Shown: one piece after another, positions 18,179 to 26,483 of the stretch | How the letters are laid out: each line of letters opens with the position of its first letter | Numbering within the stretch: position 1 is the first letter of the stretch | Assembly: GCA_014360015.1 (NCBI GenBank) | Contig: JACIYJ010000002.1 | Coordinates: 332,437-396,436, forward strand | Reading direction: 5' to 3' | Origin: Candidatus Aminicenantota bacterium | GTDB taxonomy: Bacteria > Acidobacteriota > Aminicenantia > Aminicenantales > Saccharicenantaceae | Length of the DNA: 64,000 nucleotides | Notes under the pieces: model-generated | Databases searched by the model: none | Seen by the model: the letters and a program-made list of their open reading frames with translations, nothing else | What the model was told of the DNA's origin: nothing | Position numbers and translations under genes: made by a program

Positions 18179-19678
18179 GTGATAAAGAAGAAGAGAATAA
18201 GATTACTTCTGTTTTTAATCGCTATTTTTTCTGTTTTGAACCTGACTGCTCAGAGCCAGACTATTCCGGTCCAGGAAAAAAACATTCCTATAGAAATAAA
18301 AAAACAGGTTCAGCAAACCAGCTACGATGAAGTCAGGATAAAAAAATTTCCGGTAGCTATGCAGTGCTGGACTTACCGACGTTATACTTTCTTTGAAGCC
18401 TTAGAGAAGACCAAAGCTCTGGGAATTGATTATGTGCAGGCTTATCCAGGACAGCGGTTATCCAAGGAGCTTCCAGCCACTGTGGTTTTTCACCATCAGC
18501 TTTCGGATGAACATATAAAGCTCATCAAAGAAAAGCTCGATTCGCTCAAAATGAGGGTGGTTGCTTACGGAGTTGTTGATACCGGAAGAACTGAAGCCGA
18601 GATGCGAAAAGTGTTCGATTTTGCCCGCAAAATGGGAATCGGGGTCATCGTCACTGAACCCCAGGACAACGACTATCCCATTCTGGAAAAGCTGGTCAAA
18701 GAATACAACATCAAAATTGCCATCCACAACCATCCAGAACCGAGCAAGTACGCCTATCCCCTGACAGCTTTAAGGTATATCAAAACTCTCGATGAAAGAA
18801 TCGGTGTCTGTGCTGATACCGGCCACTGGATGCGCTGCGGCTTAAAGCCAGTTGAATGCTTGCGATTGTTACAGGGACGGATTGTTGATGTTCATCTTAA
18901 AGACAGAAGCGATTTCGGGACAAAAAATGCCAGTGATGTTCCTTTCGGCAGTGGAAAAGCCGATATCAAAACCATCTTAGCCGAGCTGACCCTTCAGGAC
19001 TACGACGGTTATCTTACCATTGAATATGAAAATGAGAAAGAAGTTTTGACCCCTGAGCCAGCCATCAAGAAGGGGTTGGAATACATAAAAAGCGTCACTT
19101 ATTACGAAGGTTACGAGCAGCTTCTCAGCCGATATAATGGTCGTTATGAAAAGCACGGCTGGAATCATTATGGACCCGGCTATTTCGAGCTTGATGAAAA
19201 GACCGGTATCCTGAAATCGCAGGGTGGAATGGGTCTGCTCTGGTACAGCCGGAAGAAATTTCGCGATTTCATCTTAGAACTTGATTTCAAATGTTCTCAG
19301 AAAAACACCAATTCCGGGATCTTTTTAAGAGTACCAGAAGTGCCGATCAGTGACGACTACATCTATCACTCTTTCGAAGTCCAGATTTACGATGCTGGTG
19401 AAGGTATTCACAAGACCGGAGCGGTTTACGATGCCGAAGCTCCAAAATTCGATGCCTTTAAACCCACCGGCGAATGGAACCATATAAAAATAAGTTTTAT
19501 CGGGAAACACATCACAGTTGAACTTAATGGCCAAACGGTCATCGACTGGGAAGCTGAACCCCGTGGAAAAGTCAGGGACTTTGCCAGAGAAGGTTATATT
19601 GGTTTACAGAATCACGACAGTATTTCTCCTGTCTATTTCAGAAATATTTACATAAAAGAAATCAGCAGCCATAACTGA
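18179..19678 (+). CDS. Exported TIM-barrel isomerase/lyase fused to DUF1080
   Basis: A 499-residue two-domain protein with a signal peptide (residues 8-25). Residues about 55-300 form a sugar-phosphate isomerase/epimerase-like TIM barrel. Candidate metal ligands are seen in VTEPQDND, AIHNHPEP (about 182-187), CADTGHWM, DVHLKDRS and LTIEYENE. Residues about 315-497 are a DUF1080 (PF06439) jelly-roll domain with NSGIFLRVPE, FEVQIYDAG and EWNHIKISF. The start is GTG, after AAGGAGGG. In the reported Bacteroides alternative glycoside pathway, a protein of the first type eliminates 3-keto-glycosides and a DUF1080 protein hydrates the resulting 3-keto-glycal. A fusion could do both steps in the periplasm; this is an inference from domains and operon. 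Confidence 0.85.
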   Translation: MIKKKRIRLLLFLIAIFSVLNLTAQSQTIPVQEKNIPIEIKKQVQQTSYDEVRIKKFPVAMQCWTYRRYTFFEALEKTKALGIDYVQAYPGQRLSKELPATVVFHHQLSDEHIKLIKEKLDSLKMRVVAYGVVDTGRTEAEMRKVFDFARKMGIGVIVTEPQDNDYPILEKLVKEYNIKIAIHNHPEPSKYAYPLTALRYIKTLDERIGVCADTGHWMRCGLKPVECLRLLQGRIVDVHLKDRSDFGTKNASDVPFGSGKADIKTILAELTLQDYDGYLTIEYENEKEVLTPEPAIKKGLEYIKSVTYYEGYEQLLSRYNGRYEKHGWNHYGPGYFELDEKTGILKSQGGMGLLWYSRKKFRDFILELDFKCSQKNTNSGIFLRVPEVPISDDYIYHSFEVQIYDAGEGIHKTGAVYDAEAPKFDAFKPTGEWNHIKISFIGKHITVELNGQTVIDWEAEPRGKVRDFAREGYIGLQNHDSISPVYFRNIYIKEISSHN

Positions 19679-22600
19679 TCAGAAGCCCGGAGCAATGGTG
19701 AACTGCCAGTGCCAGCCCTTAATCGGCCGGTCAAAGGGATAGACATAATCAAAACCGAGGATAAAAGCTCCGAATAGGTTGGTGCGTAAACCCACTCCGG
19801 CACTGGAAACAGGTTTTTTCGTCCCTCCAAACCAGGTTGGCTTCTCATTGGAGTACCAGGCAGTTCCGATATCGTAAAAGGCTAAGAATTCCAGCGGCCA
19901 GACTCCATAATAACCCTTACCGATGCCCAGAACTTTAAAAACCGGAAAACGCAACTCGACATTTGCTACCAACATCCGGCTGCCAAGGAGTCGGTTGAAA
20001 TCAAAAGCCTGGGGGTTATTTTCGTCAAACTCGCTGTATTCAAAGCTTCCGTAGTCATATCCCCTGACCAGTGTTTCATAACCCAGAAATAGCGGCCAGA
20101 GGCGAGCATCCTCAGAACCTTTTCCATACCGACCGTAATGGAGGACTCTGAAGGCCAGAGTGAAGGGTCTATGAGGCACGATGTACCTCCGATAATCAGC
20201 CAGGACGGTGATGAAACTCAGATTGCCAAAAGTCGGTTGAACCTGAAGCAAATAGCTCTGACCGATGATCGGGCTGCAGGCCCCGAAAAGAGAGCTATCA
20301 TAGACCAGCGCCGCAGAAACATAGCCATATTTGATGCTCGGAGCTGCCGGCAAAGATAACTCATAATAATCGATCAGCTCAAAATAATAGGGATCATAAA
20401 TGTAACGATAAACGCGATTGTTGAAATCTATCAGGTTGAAGCCGGCACTGAACTCTAAACGACGGAAAGTATTCAGGGGATAGTAAGCAAAAGTGCTGAA
20501 CTGGTAATTAATCTGCCTATACAAAAGCTCTTCTTCGACATACACAGGATAACCACCGACCTCATCATAGTAAGCACCGTAAGAGCCGTAGATATAAGGG
20601 ACACGCTGAATCACCGCTCCCCAGTTCACCCGATTCCTGGAATTCTGGTAACCTATTAGAGCATAGCTATCAATAAGCTGGTTGTTAGTCTGAGCCATGG
20701 TCACCACTGTATGGTATCCAAGCATGTCACTCCAGAAGGCAGCAATCCCGCCCCCGGCATAAGTACCATAACGGTCGACTCCCACAGCCACAGTTGGTTG
20801 GGCCACAAAGTCTAAGGATAATTTCGGTTGATAGCTGGTGATGGGAAAATCAGTCTCCTTGGGTAAGCCATAAAGAGGATTACGGAGCAAGCCGAGCAAG
20901 GCACCTTCAGGTTGTTGGCGAGGGGGCAGAAGAGCCAGCGGCCTTTCACCCAGCTGAGATAGCGTGGCCTGACCGGTCAGATGTTCTTTTGAATCTATGA
21001 CATAAACAGAGTAATGGCCGTTTTCATACACTGACATAGCCAGCAGGTTGCCCTGGGGCGAATAAGAAATGGCCGGGCTGAGCTGGGTAATTCCTCCAAT
21101 TCCGGTAAAAAGATTGGTGATCTGATAAATTTTGCCACTTTCAAGATCTAGACGATAAAGATCGGTCTTGCCGGTATAATCTGAAAGAAAATAGAGGCTC
21201 TTCCCGTCCCCGGACCACTGCGGATTTATATTTTTCCCAGAGGGAAACGCCAGAACTCTGGTAATCTCTCCTGATTCTATATCCAGCAGGGCTAACTCGT
21301 AATGACCTGAATCGAGCCATTTCAGGTTGGCGCTGAACCTTTCAGTAACAAAGGCAATCTTTCTGCCGTCGGGCGACCAAACCGGGTGAAGGTCAGCAAA
21401 GCTATCTCTGGTTATCTGCTTCAGAGTGTTGTCTTCCAAGTTGTAAATGAAAAGGTCGGTAACCCCACCAACTAAGGCTGAAAAAGCTATCTCCTTGCCG
21501 TTTGGCGACCAGGCCGGATTGAGAATCTCTCCCAGTTCTGGAAAAGGAATTTCTTTTTCGATTTTGCCCTTGAGAGCATTCAGAATGGTTAGGTAAGGTT
21601 TGCCTTTAGCCACTGTCCCCAGAACAAAACGTTCACTGTTCGGGTCCCAGGAGCCGGCTGACCGGATAAACTGAATGCTTTCAAAATGAGGGTCAACTGC
21701 CGTTGAAGTTAATTTTTTCTTAACCTCCCCGGTTCTGGCATCAGCCAGATATAGGTCAACCGAGAACAGGTCTCGGGATGATAAAAAGGCCACATATTTA
21801 CCGTCAGGGCTGACAACCGGAGAGACATTGTAAACATTCTCTTCGCTTCCTTTCAGGAGCAAACGACCGTATTTATCAGGAGATTCGGTCAAAGAAACCA
21901 GAGGCAAATAGGCTTCTTCCATTGACTTATGCCACTCTTCAGACAGCTTTTTTAAAGGAACGCCTAAAACGCCTTGAAGCACAGATTCATAATCATTACT
22001 TCTGGCCAGCATCCGGAAAACTTTACCGATCATTTCATCTCCCCAGCGGCCACCAATGTAAGCCCAGACCGCATGACCGTAGCGATATGGAAAATATTTG
22101 TAATAATTTTCCAGCTTCTTTATCTGCGGCAGGTCTTTCCTTTTCCAGGTATCCCTCATCCACATAGAAGTTTCTGGGTCAACCGGACCGATGGACAAAT
22201 ATTCAGCCAGTCCTTCAATCAAGAACAGAGGAATTCTCAGATCGGCTCCGGTATATCTGGCTTCGTCAGAATGCCCCTGACCGGCAATATCATACTGAAA
22301 GGCATGAACCAGCTCATGGCCTATGACGTGGTCAGTTTCAGCCAACGATACCCCATAAGGCAGAACAATTCGCCTTTTGAATGATTCGGTAACACCACCT
22401 GTACCTTCTCCCATTACCTCCGGAATAACGGTTGTTTGCTGGAATTCCGGACTGCTGGAATAGAGAATCAGGGGCTGTCGACCTTTGAGTTCGTGGTTAA
22501 AGATGCGGCTGTAGCGCGAATACCAGCGTTCAGCCATCATGGCCGCCTGTTTGACCACTTCCACATCCTGTTGGTAATAATAGACATCAAAGTGCTTGGT

Positions 22601-22744
22601 CTTCATTATTTTGAAATCAAACTTCTTGTACTGGACCTTATTCCGGCCAAAATACTGGGCATGAAGGTCTGAAACAGTGGTCAGGAAAAATAGCGCTGTT
22701 ATTACCAGGATGAAAAGAGGGACTTTATTTTTTATAGAGGTCAT
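19679..22744 (-). CDS. Gluzincin / WD40-like propeller / outer-membrane barrel protein
   Basis: 1021 residues with a signal peptide (about 8-30). A peptidase-MA-like metallopeptidase domain has H143-E144-x2-H147 (HELVH) and a likely third ligand in EGLAEY about 25 residues later. A TolB/DPP-type propeller follows (about 290-600; PVVSPDGKYVAFLSSRD, PAWSPNGKEIAFS, PVWSPDGRKIAFV). The last 380 or so residues are aromatic-rich amphipathic strands like a BamA/TamA-type barrel, ending FTIAPGF with a terminal Phe. Start is the second ATG of a pair after AAGGAGG. It would be an outer-membrane protein carrying a zinc peptidase in the periplasm or at the surface. Its stop abuts that of the sugar operon. 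Confidence 0.82.
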   Translation of the reverse strand: MTSIKNKVPLFILVITALFFLTTVSDLHAQYFGRNKVQYKKFDFKIMKTKHFDVYYYQQDVEVVKQAAMMAERWYSRYSRIFNHELKGRQPLILYSSSPEFQQTTVIPEVMGEGTGGVTESFKRRIVLPYGVSLAETDHVIGHELVHAFQYDIAGQGHSDEARYTGADLRIPLFLIEGLAEYLSIGPVDPETSMWMRDTWKRKDLPQIKKLENYYKYFPYRYGHAVWAYIGGRWGDEMIGKVFRMLARSNDYESVLQGVLGVPLKKLSEEWHKSMEEAYLPLVSLTESPDKYGRLLLKGSEENVYNVSPVVSPDGKYVAFLSSRDLFSVDLYLADARTGEVKKKLTSTAVDPHFESIQFIRSAGSWDPNSERFVLGTVAKGKPYLTILNALKGKIEKEIPFPELGEILNPAWSPNGKEIAFSALVGGVTDLFIYNLEDNTLKQITRDSFADLHPVWSPDGRKIAFVTERFSANLKWLDSGHYELALLDIESGEITRVLAFPSGKNINPQWSGDGKSLYFLSDYTGKTDLYRLDLESGKIYQITNLFTGIGGITQLSPAISYSPQGNLLAMSVYENGHYSVYVIDSKEHLTGQATLSQLGERPLALLPPRQQPEGALLGLLRNPLYGLPKETDFPITSYQPKLSLDFVAQPTVAVGVDRYGTYAGGGIAAFWSDMLGYHTVVTMAQTNNQLIDSYALIGYQNSRNRVNWGAVIQRVPYIYGSYGAYYDEVGGYPVYVEEELLYRQINYQFSTFAYYPLNTFRRLEFSAGFNLIDFNNRVYRYIYDPYYFELIDYYELSLPAAPSIKYGYVSAALVYDSSLFGACSPIIGQSYLLQVQPTFGNLSFITVLADYRRYIVPHRPFTLAFRVLHYGRYGKGSEDARLWPLFLGYETLVRGYDYGSFEYSEFDENNPQAFDFNRLLGSRMLVANVELRFPVFKVLGIGKGYYGVWPLEFLAFYDIGTAWYSNEKPTWFGGTKKPVSSAGVGLRTNLFGAFILGFDYVYPFDRPIKGWHWQFTIAPGF

Positions 22745-22902
22745 CATCGCCTCCTTGTCCATAATATTAGACAACCACTTCCGCCTCTATTATAAACCAA
22801 TTTACTGAAAAAAAGATGCGTTTTTTATTTAATTTGGCCCCCGGGTTTAATCTTCTCAAATTCCAGTTTCCCTGGCACCGAACTTTATGGTATTAAAAAG
22901 TT

Positions 22903-23658
22903 ATGGTCAGGTTAGCAGAAGTCAGAGCTAAAAGCATTCTCAATAAATCAAAGATCTTCGATTATTGCCTTAATCCCTATACAGGGTGTGTACATGGTTG
23001 CCGGTACTGTTATGCTGCCCTATTTATGAGGCGGTATTCAGGACATTCTGAACCCTGGGGCGAATTCGTTGATATCAAGATTAATGCTCCTGAACTTTTA
23101 AAAAAACAACTGCCCAGAGCTAAGCCGGGGACAATCTGGATTGCCTCGGTCTGCGATGCCTACCAGCCAGCGGAAGTTAAATATCAGCTTACCAGAAAAT
23201 GCCTTATAGAAATCAGCCACTATGATTTTCCCGTTTTTATCCAGACCAAATCCGACCTGGTGGTCAGAGACCTGGATGTTCTGGCTGAAGTGAAAGAAGT
23301 GGAAATTGGTTTCTCCATTGCCACGGATGATGACCGCGTGGCCAGCCTTTTTGAACCCCAAGCCCCGTCAATCACCAGAAGGATTAAAGCCCTGGAGAAA
23401 ATAAAAAGTCAGAACATCAAGACCTTTGCCTTCGTCGGACCCATCCTGCCCCAGACGCCGGAACGTTTAATCAGCCTGATTGCTGGCCTGGTTGATAAGA
23501 TTTTCATCGACCGATTGAATTATCCAGCCCAATTCCTGAGCTTTTATCGCCAGCTCCATCTTGAAGCCTATATTAAGGAAAGTTATTTTGAACAAATCAA
23601 AAATCGCCTGGTGGAAGAAGCCCGGAAACACCGGATTGATTATGAACTCATTTTTTGA
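22903..23658 (+). CDS. SPL-like radical SAM protein
   Basis: A 251-residue radical SAM enzyme of the spore-photoproduct-lyase-like family. The opening NPYTGCVHGCRYCYA carries the C-x3-C-x2-C cluster motif that binds [4Fe-4S] and SAM. VWIASVCDAYQP-type and FVGPILPQTPE segments fit a partial TIM barrel. It is shorter than true spore photoproduct lyase (about 340), and the cell shows no sporulation genes here, so DNA repair should not be assumed. No Shine-Dalgarno is seen; a -10-like TATTAA ends six bases before the ATG. It is divergent from the peptidase-barrel gene. Confidence 0.82.
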   Translation: MVRLAEVRAKSILNKSKIFDYCLNPYTGCVHGCRYCYAALFMRRYSGHSEPWGEFVDIKINAPELLKKQLPRAKPGTIWIASVCDAYQPAEVKYQLTRKCLIEISHYDFPVFIQTKSDLVVRDLDVLAEVKEVEIGFSIATDDDRVASLFEPQAPSITRRIKALEKIKSQNIKTFAFVGPILPQTPERLISLIAGLVDKIFIDRLNYPAQFLSFYRQLHLEAYIKESYFEQIKNRLVEEARKHRIDYELIF

Positions 23659-23705
23659 AAAATTAGATTGCTTTGTTAAACCGGATTAAGTAAGATTTTT
23701 TTGAC

Positions 23706-25010
23706 ATGTTGGGTCAAACTTTATTCATCTCTTCAGTAATCATCTTAGCCTATGCTCTGGCTAAATGGCGGAAACTCTCGGTCGAGCTCAGTATGTTCAT
23801 CGCTGCCGTGGCCGGGGCCCTGGCTGGCGCCATTTTCAAGACTCCAGCTCTTTTAGAAATACCGCGCCACTTAGTAGAAGGAGCCTTCACCTACCTGGAT
23901 GTCATCTTAGTGTTTTTCACCGCCACCTTGTTCATCACTATTGTCCAGGAATCGAGTGGAGTCAATTTTGCTGTTCGTTCGGCTGTTGTCCATTTTGCCC
24001 GGACGAGATTTCTGGCTCTTTTTCTGCTGATGATCATCGTGTTAATACCTGGAGCTCTGACCGGTGCTGGCAGTGTATCCCTTCTGGTGGTGGGAGCGCC
24101 GGTGGCTCTGGCTCTGCGTGGTCTGGGTGTCTCTGAAAATAAGATTCCAGCCATTCTTTTTATTTTAGCCGGACTGGCTGCAGCCGCGCCGCCGGTTAAC
24201 ATCTGGGCCATGGTTCTGTGCGCCGGCACAGCTATCCCCTATGTTGGCTTTGAGCTGCCCTTGGGAATTCCCGTCATCATCCTTGGCACCCTGACCATCC
24301 TGATTCTCGGCCGTCGACAAGTAGAAACCGGGAGCCTGCAGGAATTTCTGGATAAAATTGAGATAAACCCGGGAATGAACTGGTTCAGATTGCTCACTCC
24401 CTTTATCGTTTTCTTTGGTCTGGTCATCGCCTATCGTCTTTTTCCATTTTATTTTCCGATCCTTGGTCTGCCTCTCGAATTTCTTATTGCTTCAGCAGTG
24501 GCTTATTTTCTCAGCCCGGTAAAACTTAACCTGATCAGAGTAGCCTCATCCACAATCAGCAAACTTCTCCCCCTTCTGGCCACGATGGTAATTGTAGGTA
24601 TGCTTCAGCAGATTATGGCCGCCAGTGGAGTTAAAGGTTTAATTTCCTATGCAGTTCTAATCATCCCCTTGGGTTTACTTTTCTTCCTGCTCCCCTTTAT
24701 CATTCCGGTTTCCGAAGGGGTGCTGACCTATGGGGGCGCGGCCATAATCGGTATTCCCTTAGTCTGGTATCTCAATTCCCTTGGCTATCACGCCACCATA
24801 GTTATTTCAGGCCTCAGCCTGCTCTGGCCCTTAGGAGATGGTCTGCCACCCACGGCTTTAATCGGCAGACTGAGTGTGATGATTTCTGGCTACAAAGGTT
24901 CTTACTGGCAATTTCTAAAACAGACCTGGATTCCCTGGATAATTATCACCTTAGCCGGTATCTTTATGATCCTCTTCAGTTCAAAATTAAGTTTTCTGGT
25001 CACAGGATAA
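23706..25010 (+). CDS. TRAP/ion-transporter-superfamily-like membrane permease
   Basis: A 434-residue integral membrane protein with about 11-12 hydrophobic segments. Two Gly/Ala-rich re-entrant-like regions stand out (IPGALTGAGSVSLLVVGAP, and later LLWPLGDGLPPTALIG). This architecture resembles the large permease of TRAP transporters and the ion transporter superfamily (CitMHS, DcuC, NhaC). No TRAP small subunit or binding protein is nearby, though a 53-residue two-helix protein follows. With a zinc carboxypeptidase-like enzyme downstream it may carry an amino acid, dipeptide or carboxylate. Exact family uncertain. No clear Shine-Dalgarno. Confidence 0.7.
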   Translation: MLGQTLFISSVIILAYALAKWRKLSVELSMFIAAVAGALAGAIFKTPALLEIPRHLVEGAFTYLDVILVFFTATLFITIVQESSGVNFAVRSAVVHFARTRFLALFLLMIIVLIPGALTGAGSVSLLVVGAPVALALRGLGVSENKIPAILFILAGLAAAAPPVNIWAMVLCAGTAIPYVGFELPLGIPVIILGTLTILILGRRQVETGSLQEFLDKIEINPGMNWFRLLTPFIVFFGLVIAYRLFPFYFPILGLPLEFLIASAVAYFLSPVKLNLIRVASSTISKLLPLLATMVIVGMLQQIMAASGVKGLISYAVLIIPLGLLFFLLPFIIPVSEGVLTYGGAAIIGIPLVWYLNSLGYHATIVISGLSLLWPLGDGLPPTALIGRLSVMISGYKGSYWQFLKQTWIPWIIITLAGIFMILFSSKLSFLVTG

Positions 25011-25044
25011 TGAATGAAAAAAAATCTATAAAGGCTGATAAACT

Positions 25045-25206
25045 ATGATCGCCAGAATAATTATGATTTTCTACTACCTTCTGTGTCTTTTTTTCGTTTT
25101 CATAACTTTAAAAAATCTCATTGAAGAAAAAACCAGCCGGGACAGAGTCATCCTTTATTTTCTGATCCTGATTCCTTTTATTCTGAGATTACTCCGATTT
25201 AAATGA
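25045..25206 (+). CDS. 53-residue two-helix membrane protein
   Basis: A short open frame between the permease and the zinc hydrolase. It begins MIARIIMIFYYLLCLFFVF and ends ILIPFILRLLRFK, with a charged loop (KNLIEEKTSRDR) between two hydrophobic segments. It sits 34 bp after the permease stop and 10 bp before the next start, on the same strand, as expected for an operon member. It could be a small partner of the permease. Supported by position and hydrophobicity only; no family recognised and the ribosome-binding site is weak. Confidence 0.5.
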   Translation: MIARIIMIFYYLLCLFFVFITLKNLIEEKTSRDRVILYFLILIPFILRLLRFK

Positions 25207-25216
25207 AGGGGTTAAA

Positions 25217-26383
25217 ATGAGCAGAACGACAGCCAGGTTCAAAATAATCACGGCTTTAATCTTTTTAATTTTCCTCATAGCCGGTGGCTGGCCCCTCAAA
25301 AAACACCGGGACTTTCCAGTGGAAATCGTCTGTGGACCTGGAGTGACTGATATCAAAAAGCTCAGCGATTTTTTCCCAGCTCTTAAAGGCTCAGTGGCTG
25401 ATACCTATGTCTTTGTCCTTGAAGGAAAAGAGCCGGGCGGAAAGGCCTTAATCATGGGTAACACTCACGCTAACGAACCTGAAGGCCTGCTGTCTGTTGC
25501 CATCATGATTGAGAATGCAGTGGTAGAAAAAGGAACTCTATACTTGATTCCATTTTTTAACCGCAGCGCCAGTCTGAACACCCGGCCGGGTGAAGGCTAT
25601 CCGCTGTATTTTTCCATTACTACACCCTGGGGAAAGAAAACCTTCCGAATGGGCAACCGCGACGCTTCACCCTTAGACCAGTGGCCTGACCCTGATATCT
25701 ACATCCATTATCCGGAGAAACAGATGCTGTCTTATCTCGACATCAGGAACACCAACCGTACCTGGCCCGGAAGGAAAAATGGGCTGCCAATGGAGCAAGT
25801 GACCTATGCAGCTATGGAGCTTCTGCGTCAAGAGAAAGTCGACCTGGCTATAGACCTGCACGGGGCTGAGACCATGTTCCCGGTCACCAACTGCATTGTG
25901 GCTCCAGAAAAATCAATGCGCATCGCTACCTTAGCTTCCTTGACTGTAAAATCGATGGAAGGATTTGAAAACCATTTAGAATCATCACCAGAAAAATTCC
26001 GTGGCCTGTCTCACAGAGAAATCGGCGATTATTCCGAAACGCTGCCCTTCCTTCTGGAAGCTCCCATACCCTTCCTCGACCAACCAACGGGACCAAAAAC
26101 CGAAAAATTGTTCCTGGACGGCCAGGACGAATTTCTTTTAAGCCTGGCTAAGAGGAAAAAGCTGTTTGTTCCTTACGATGAATCCGGCTGGCCCTTAGAA
26201 AAAAGGGTCGGCCAGCATCTTTCAGTCAGCCTGGAAATCATCAGGCAGTATTCCCGGAAAACCCCGGCGCGAGCCATCATCATCAAAAATGTGCCCCGCT
26301 ATGCGGAAGTAGTCAGAAACGGAGTCGGATACTATTTTCATAACCCGGCTGAAGCCGAAATGGATAAAGTTATCAAACACTGA
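25217..26383 (+). CDS. Exported AspA/AstE-like zinc carboxypeptidase-family hydrolase
   Basis: A 388-residue M14-related metalloenzyme of the succinylglutamate desuccinylase / aspartoacylase type. Zinc ligands are visible: H84 and E87 in NTHANEPEG, and H215 in DLHGAE. Further pocket-like elements are NRSASLNTRPGEGYP and DIRNTNRTWPG. An N-terminal hydrophobic segment (residues 8-24) followed by GGWPLKKHR suggests a signal peptide, so it would act on peptides or acylated amino acids outside the cytoplasm. Start follows AAGGGG. Context (permease upstream, C69 dipeptidases downstream) points to peptide use. Whether it is a carboxypeptidase or a deacylase cannot be told. Confidence 0.8.
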   Translation: MSRTTARFKIITALIFLIFLIAGGWPLKKHRDFPVEIVCGPGVTDIKKLSDFFPALKGSVADTYVFVLEGKEPGGKALIMGNTHANEPEGLLSVAIMIENAVVEKGTLYLIPFFNRSASLNTRPGEGYPLYFSITTPWGKKTFRMGNRDASPLDQWPDPDIYIHYPEKQMLSYLDIRNTNRTWPGRKNGLPMEQVTYAAMELLRQEKVDLAIDLHGAETMFPVTNCIVAPEKSMRIATLASLTVKSMEGFENHLESSPEKFRGLSHREIGDYSETLPFLLEAPIPFLDQPTGPKTEKLFLDGQDEFLLSLAKRKKLFVPYDESGWPLEKRVGQHLSVSLEIIRQYSRKTPARAIIIKNVPRYAEVVRNGVGYYFHNPAEAEMDKVIKH

Positions 26384-26483
26384 CTGGTAATGAACATGGA
26401 GATCAGGTCTCATAAAGTGGTTCAGGCTATCAGCATCTTACAAAATCTTTATAATTAACCGGAGCCAAAGGAGTGTTACATTT

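Noticed and set aside
22903..23658. Spore photoproduct lyase for DNA repair
   Set aside because: Too short, and only the general SPL-like radical SAM pattern is visible; no sporulation context.
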